Source: GCA-2737725 sp033763995
GTDB lineage: Bacteria; Pseudomonadota; Alphaproteobacteria; Rhodospirillales; Rhodospirillaceae
DNA length: 64,000 bases
Assembly (NCBI GenBank): GCA_033763995.1
Contig: JANRJL010000007.1
Span: 48,798 to 112,797 of the forward strand
Reading direction: 5' to 3'
Below, piece by piece: positions 61,867 through 64,000 of the stretch (within the stretch, counting starts at the first letter, position 1; each line of letters opens with the position of its first letter). The notes under the pieces are model-generated. The model worked only from the letters and a program-made list of their open reading frames with translations, made no database searches and was not told the DNA's origin. A program made the position numbers and the translations under genes.

Positions 61867-62952
61867 TCAGATCTCCTCTTGGCGGCCCGGCTCGGCGCCT
61901 CGCGACGCGATCAGCCAGCCCTGTTCCGCCGAGCGTCGCGCGACCGCGCCGTAGGATGTTGCCTTCAGGTCGCTGGCGTTCCCTTGAAGACCACGGGCAT
62001 ACACGCCTTGCGTGATGGCGGCGAGCCGGAAAAAAGAGAACGCGAGAAAGAACGCCCAGTCGTCGATCCGGTCGCGCCCAGCGGCGCGGCAATAAGCGGC
62101 GACAAATTGAGCCTCGGTGGGGATGCCGAGCGCGCCAAGGTCGGCGCCGGCGAGTCCCGGAAACACAGGGTCGTCGGGCGGCAAGCGATAGGCCATGCAG
62201 CAATAGGCCAGATCAGCCAGGGGATGGCCGATGGTCGCCAGTTCCCAGTCCACGATCGCGGCGACTGTGGGCCGCCGCGGATCAATCAGCAGGTTGCCCA
62301 AGCGGTAGTCGCCGTGCGCGATGGCGGAGTCCGACGTCGCTGGAATTCGCGACGGCAACCACGCCATGAGTTGGTCCATCGCCGGCATCTCTGCCGTCTT
62401 GGTGGAAAGGTATTGCTTGCTCCAGCGTTCGACCTGCCGATTGAGATATCCGTCGGGCCGGCCAAAGGTCGCCAGCCCGCAGTTTCGCCAGTCGACCCCG
62501 TGCAATCGAGCGAGGGTCTCGGCCATCGACGCATAAACCCCCGCGCGCTGGTCCGGCGTCGAGTCCGGCATGGCGGGCGTCGTGAAAATGCGCCCCTCGA
62601 CAAACCCCATCACGTAAAATGCCGTGCCGATGATCGCGGGGTCCTCGCATAACACCAATGGCTCGGGCACCGGAACGCCGGTGCCGTGCAGCGCCTTCAT
62701 CACGGTGAATTCGCGCTCCACCTGATGCGCGCTCGGCAACAGCTTTCCGGGCGGCTTCTTGCGCAGGACGTACTTCTTCGACGGGGTTTGGATCAAGAAC
62801 GTCGGATTGCTTTGTCCGCCCTGAAATTGGCGTATGACGGCCGGCGGCTCAAAGCCGTCCAGGCTCCGAGACAGGTAATCGATCAGCGCCGCTTCATTGA
62901 AACGATGCGCGGGCAGGATATCGATCGGCTCATGGGCGTTGACCTCGGGCAT
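61867..62952 (-). CDS. Aminoglycoside-phosphotransferase-like kinase (LvaA / ACAD11 N-domain type)
   Basis: A 361-residue kinase-fold protein: IRQFQGGQSNPTFLI (N-lobe), KKYVLRKKPPGKLLPSAHQVEREFTV with the ATP-binding lysine, the catalytic loop IAHGDYRLGNLLID (Asp215), and metal-binding IVDWELATIGHPLADLAY (Asp235). Antibiotic resistance is unlikely: the K-x-PPG-x-LLPSAH pattern is that of ACAD10/11-associated kinases and LvaA, which phosphorylate 4-hydroxyacyl-CoA. The start at 62952 fits the family; the open frame continues upstream through repeat R2 but without homology. The pair would allow degradation of acids hydroxylated at C-4. Confidence 0.85.
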   Translation of the reverse strand: MPEVNAHEPIDILPAHRFNEAALIDYLSRSLDGFEPPAVIRQFQGGQSNPTFLIQTPSKKYVLRKKPPGKLLPSAHQVEREFTVMKALHGTGVPVPEPLVLCEDPAIIGTAFYVMGFVEGRIFTTPAMPDSTPDQRAGVYASMAETLARLHGVDWRNCGLATFGRPDGYLNRQVERWSKQYLSTKTAEMPAMDQLMAWLPSRIPATSDSAIAHGDYRLGNLLIDPRRPTVAAIVDWELATIGHPLADLAYCCMAYRLPPDDPVFPGLAGADLGALGIPTEAQFVAAYCRAAGRDRIDDWAFFLAFSFFRLAAITQGVYARGLQGNASDLKATSYGAVARRSAEQGWLIASRGAEPGRQEEI

Positions 62953-63285
62953 CGCGCGGCTTTGTACCTTGTGAGGGGCCTCGGCATCCTTGCCGGAGAG
63001 ATTGGAACGCGCACGACGCCGGCGCGGGTTAATTGCATAATTGAACCTCATAGCGACCCCGCCCGCAATTCTCAACCGTCGATGACGGGGATCACCGTGT
63101 TCCTCCCGAACACCCGAGCCGCTGGATTGACTGGAACCGATGGGCTGGACGCATCCTGTAGTGCGGCGTCTCGACACCGCCACCCTGATCGGCAGATGCC
63201 GTCGAGGACCATCCAATCCGTCGGCGACGATCTGCCGGACTTGAAGTGCCCTGCGGTCCCGCGCGCCCGTTGTTCGTGCGCGGTG
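62953..63285. other. Intergenic stretch before repeat R2
   Basis: About 330 bases upstream of the kinase-like gene. No gene or motif recognised; it should contain that operon's promoter. One AT-rich spot (TTAATTGCATAATTGAAC) near 63027-63044 is the only candidate region. Confidence 0.4.
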
Positions 63286-63606
63286 CGCGTAACGGTTGTT
63301 CATTACACCTGTTATCCCTGTTATTTCAGGGACCATTAAAAAAGAACAGGCAAGAGGGTTCCTAAGCCCTTGATCGGGCTGGAAATCGGAAAGATCCCAG
63401 TTTGATATCAGGTCATTCACGCCGCGCACGCTTTCTCGTCTTTTCAACGGCTTAGCGTGGGGCACCTGCAGCGCGGCTTTGCCGCACCGCAGCACGCGGG
63501 AACACGAACCGCGCATCGGCCCCATACGCGGAGCCGTGAGTGAATCCTACGCCAGCGTCAGCGCGGCGCCAAGAAAATCGCGGCGTTTTCACCGCAACTC
63601 ACATGC
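63286..63606. repeat. Long direct repeat, copy R2
   Basis: 321 bases matching R1 (35417-35736) in the same orientation. Both copies have similar neighbours only within the repeat itself, so its boundaries are sharp. It lies between the kinase-like operon and the TauE-like gene. Confidence 0.85.
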
Positions 63607-63642
63607 ACGCGCGATTCACGTGGCGGGATGCGTTCGCCACCC

Positions 63643-64000
63643 TCACCACGCCGCCCAGGCCCGCGTGAGATCGTTGACGCTGATCAGCGTGATGGTGAGG
63701 CCGACCAAGCCCATGAGCAGCCGCACGGGCAGGCGCTTGGTCATCAGCGCGGCGATGGGCGCGGCCAGGATGCCGCCGATGATCAGCCCCGCGACGATCG
63801 GCAGCATGTCGGCGGCGACCTGGGGCAACAGGGCGCCGGTGACGACGATGGTGACGAAGAACTCGACGCTGTTGGACGTGCCGATGGCCACGCGCGGCGG
63901 CACCCCCCAGCCGATCATGGAGGACGTGACGATGGGGCCCCAGCCGCCGCCGCCGATGGCGTCCAGCGTGCCGCCGACCAACGCCAGCGGCCCGAGGCGG
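63643..64000 (-). CDS. TauE/SafE-family transporter (C-terminal half; 5' end outside window)
   Basis: The frame is open to the right edge (RLGPLALVGGTLDAIGGGGWGPIVTSSM). It has G-GGGWGPI followed by GWGVPPRVAIGTSNSVEFFVTIV, the diagnostic TauE/SafE repeat, and three to four hydrophobic segments, ending in SVNDLTRAWAAW. These proteins export sulfite, sulfoacetate or related organic anions. Only the C-terminal ~119 residues are visible. It is probably unrelated to the catabolic cluster beyond R2. Confidence 0.85.
   Translation of the reverse strand, partial: RLGPLALVGGTLDAIGGGGWGPIVTSSMIGWGVPPRVAIGTSNSVEFFVTIVVTGALLPQVAADMLPIVAGLIIGGILAAPIAALMTKRLPVRLLMGLVGLTITLISVNDLTRAWAAW

Noticed and set aside
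61867..62952. Aminoglycoside resistance gene
   Set aside because: Sequence features are of the ACAD10/11-associated kinases, and the gene is coupled to an acyl-CoA dehydrogenase.
62953..63525. N-terminal extension of the kinase-like gene through repeat R2
   Set aside because: Homology begins at 62952, and the extension is read-through of an intergenic repeat whose other copy is not linked to a kinase gene.
35417..63606. R1/R2 as attL/attR of an integrative element
   Set aside because: No integrase, tRNA gene or excisionase seen near either copy, and the GC-rich composition continues past R2.

Overview
The window comes from a Gram-negative bacterium. Two large TonB-dependent receptors, several secreted or Tat-exported hydrolases, an AAHS-type aromatic-acid transporter and IclR, LysR and HxlR regulators point to Proteobacteria. 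I lean to an environmental alphaproteobacterium, but no lineage marker is present, so this is tentative. It makes, or has acquired, deazaflavin F420: the left edge holds the end of fbiC/cofH, and an LLM-class oxidoreductase lies at 10.9 kb. No rRNA, tRNA or CRISPR array was recognised.

Left half (1-35 kb) is less GC-rich (52% in one hand-counted line at 4081-4140) and looks like accessory catabolic DNA with scars: an IS3 transposase remnant, a frameshifted glycosyltransferase remnant and a frameshifted BtpA-like gene. (a) 1-2.4 kb: translationally coupled fbiC-gnd-pgl, joining F420 synthesis to the oxidative pentose phosphate branch. (b) 3.7-11.8 kb: SLC13 anion transporter; a minus-strand operon of a G3E metallochaperone GTPase, a cyclic amidohydrolase and a 4,5-dihydroxyphthalate-decarboxylase-like enzyme; a divergent IclR regulator, an alpha/beta hydrolase and the LLM oxidoreductase. 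(c) 12.6-19.3 kb: secreted amidohydrolase, hydrolase, ModA-like binding protein, DHDPS-family lyase plus 3-hydroxyanthranilate dioxygenase, LysR. (d) 30.8-19.3 kb, minus strand: carboxylesterase, amidohydrolase, Tat hydrolase, TonB receptor, amidohydrolase, AAHS transporter, succinate-semialdehyde dehydrogenase. This reads as one outer-membrane-to-cytoplasm degradation route. (e) 31-34 kb: BtpA-like pseudogene, aspartate dehydrogenase, methylmalonate-semialdehyde dehydrogenase.

A MazF/PemK toxin-antitoxin pair (34.5-35.0 kb) and a ~320-bp repeat (R1, 35.4 kb; second copy R2 at 63.3 kb) mark a change to GC-rich DNA (65% in one hand-counted line at 44521-44580). The right half encodes a different catabolic network: PaaN-like aldehyde dehydrogenase, two carotenoid/stilbene cleavage oxygenases, two thiolases, two acyl-CoA synthetases, short-chain dehydrogenases, a DUF1295 reductase-like membrane protein, two limonene-epoxide-hydrolase-like proteins flanking a TonB receptor, two SnoaL-like proteins, a nitronate monooxygenase-like flavoprotein, a MaoC hydratase, and an acyl-CoA dehydrogenase next to an aminoglycoside-phosphotransferase-like kinase (the LvaA/LvaC or ACAD11 arrangement). 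This suits import and beta-oxidation-like degradation of an isoprenoid, stilbenoid or other lipophilic compound; the substrate cannot be named.

Two structural observations stand out. A motif reading CTTGCATAAAC, often placed like a -35 box with a -10-like hexamer 17-18 nt downstream, recurs in eight intergenic regions of the right half and nowhere I noticed in the left half, suggesting one regulon. A double-HxlR regulator gene is enclosed by 165-bp inverted arms, each made of two palindromic TA-bounded units, forming a 1.39-kb cassette that looks mobile and sits in what was probably a divergent promoter region.
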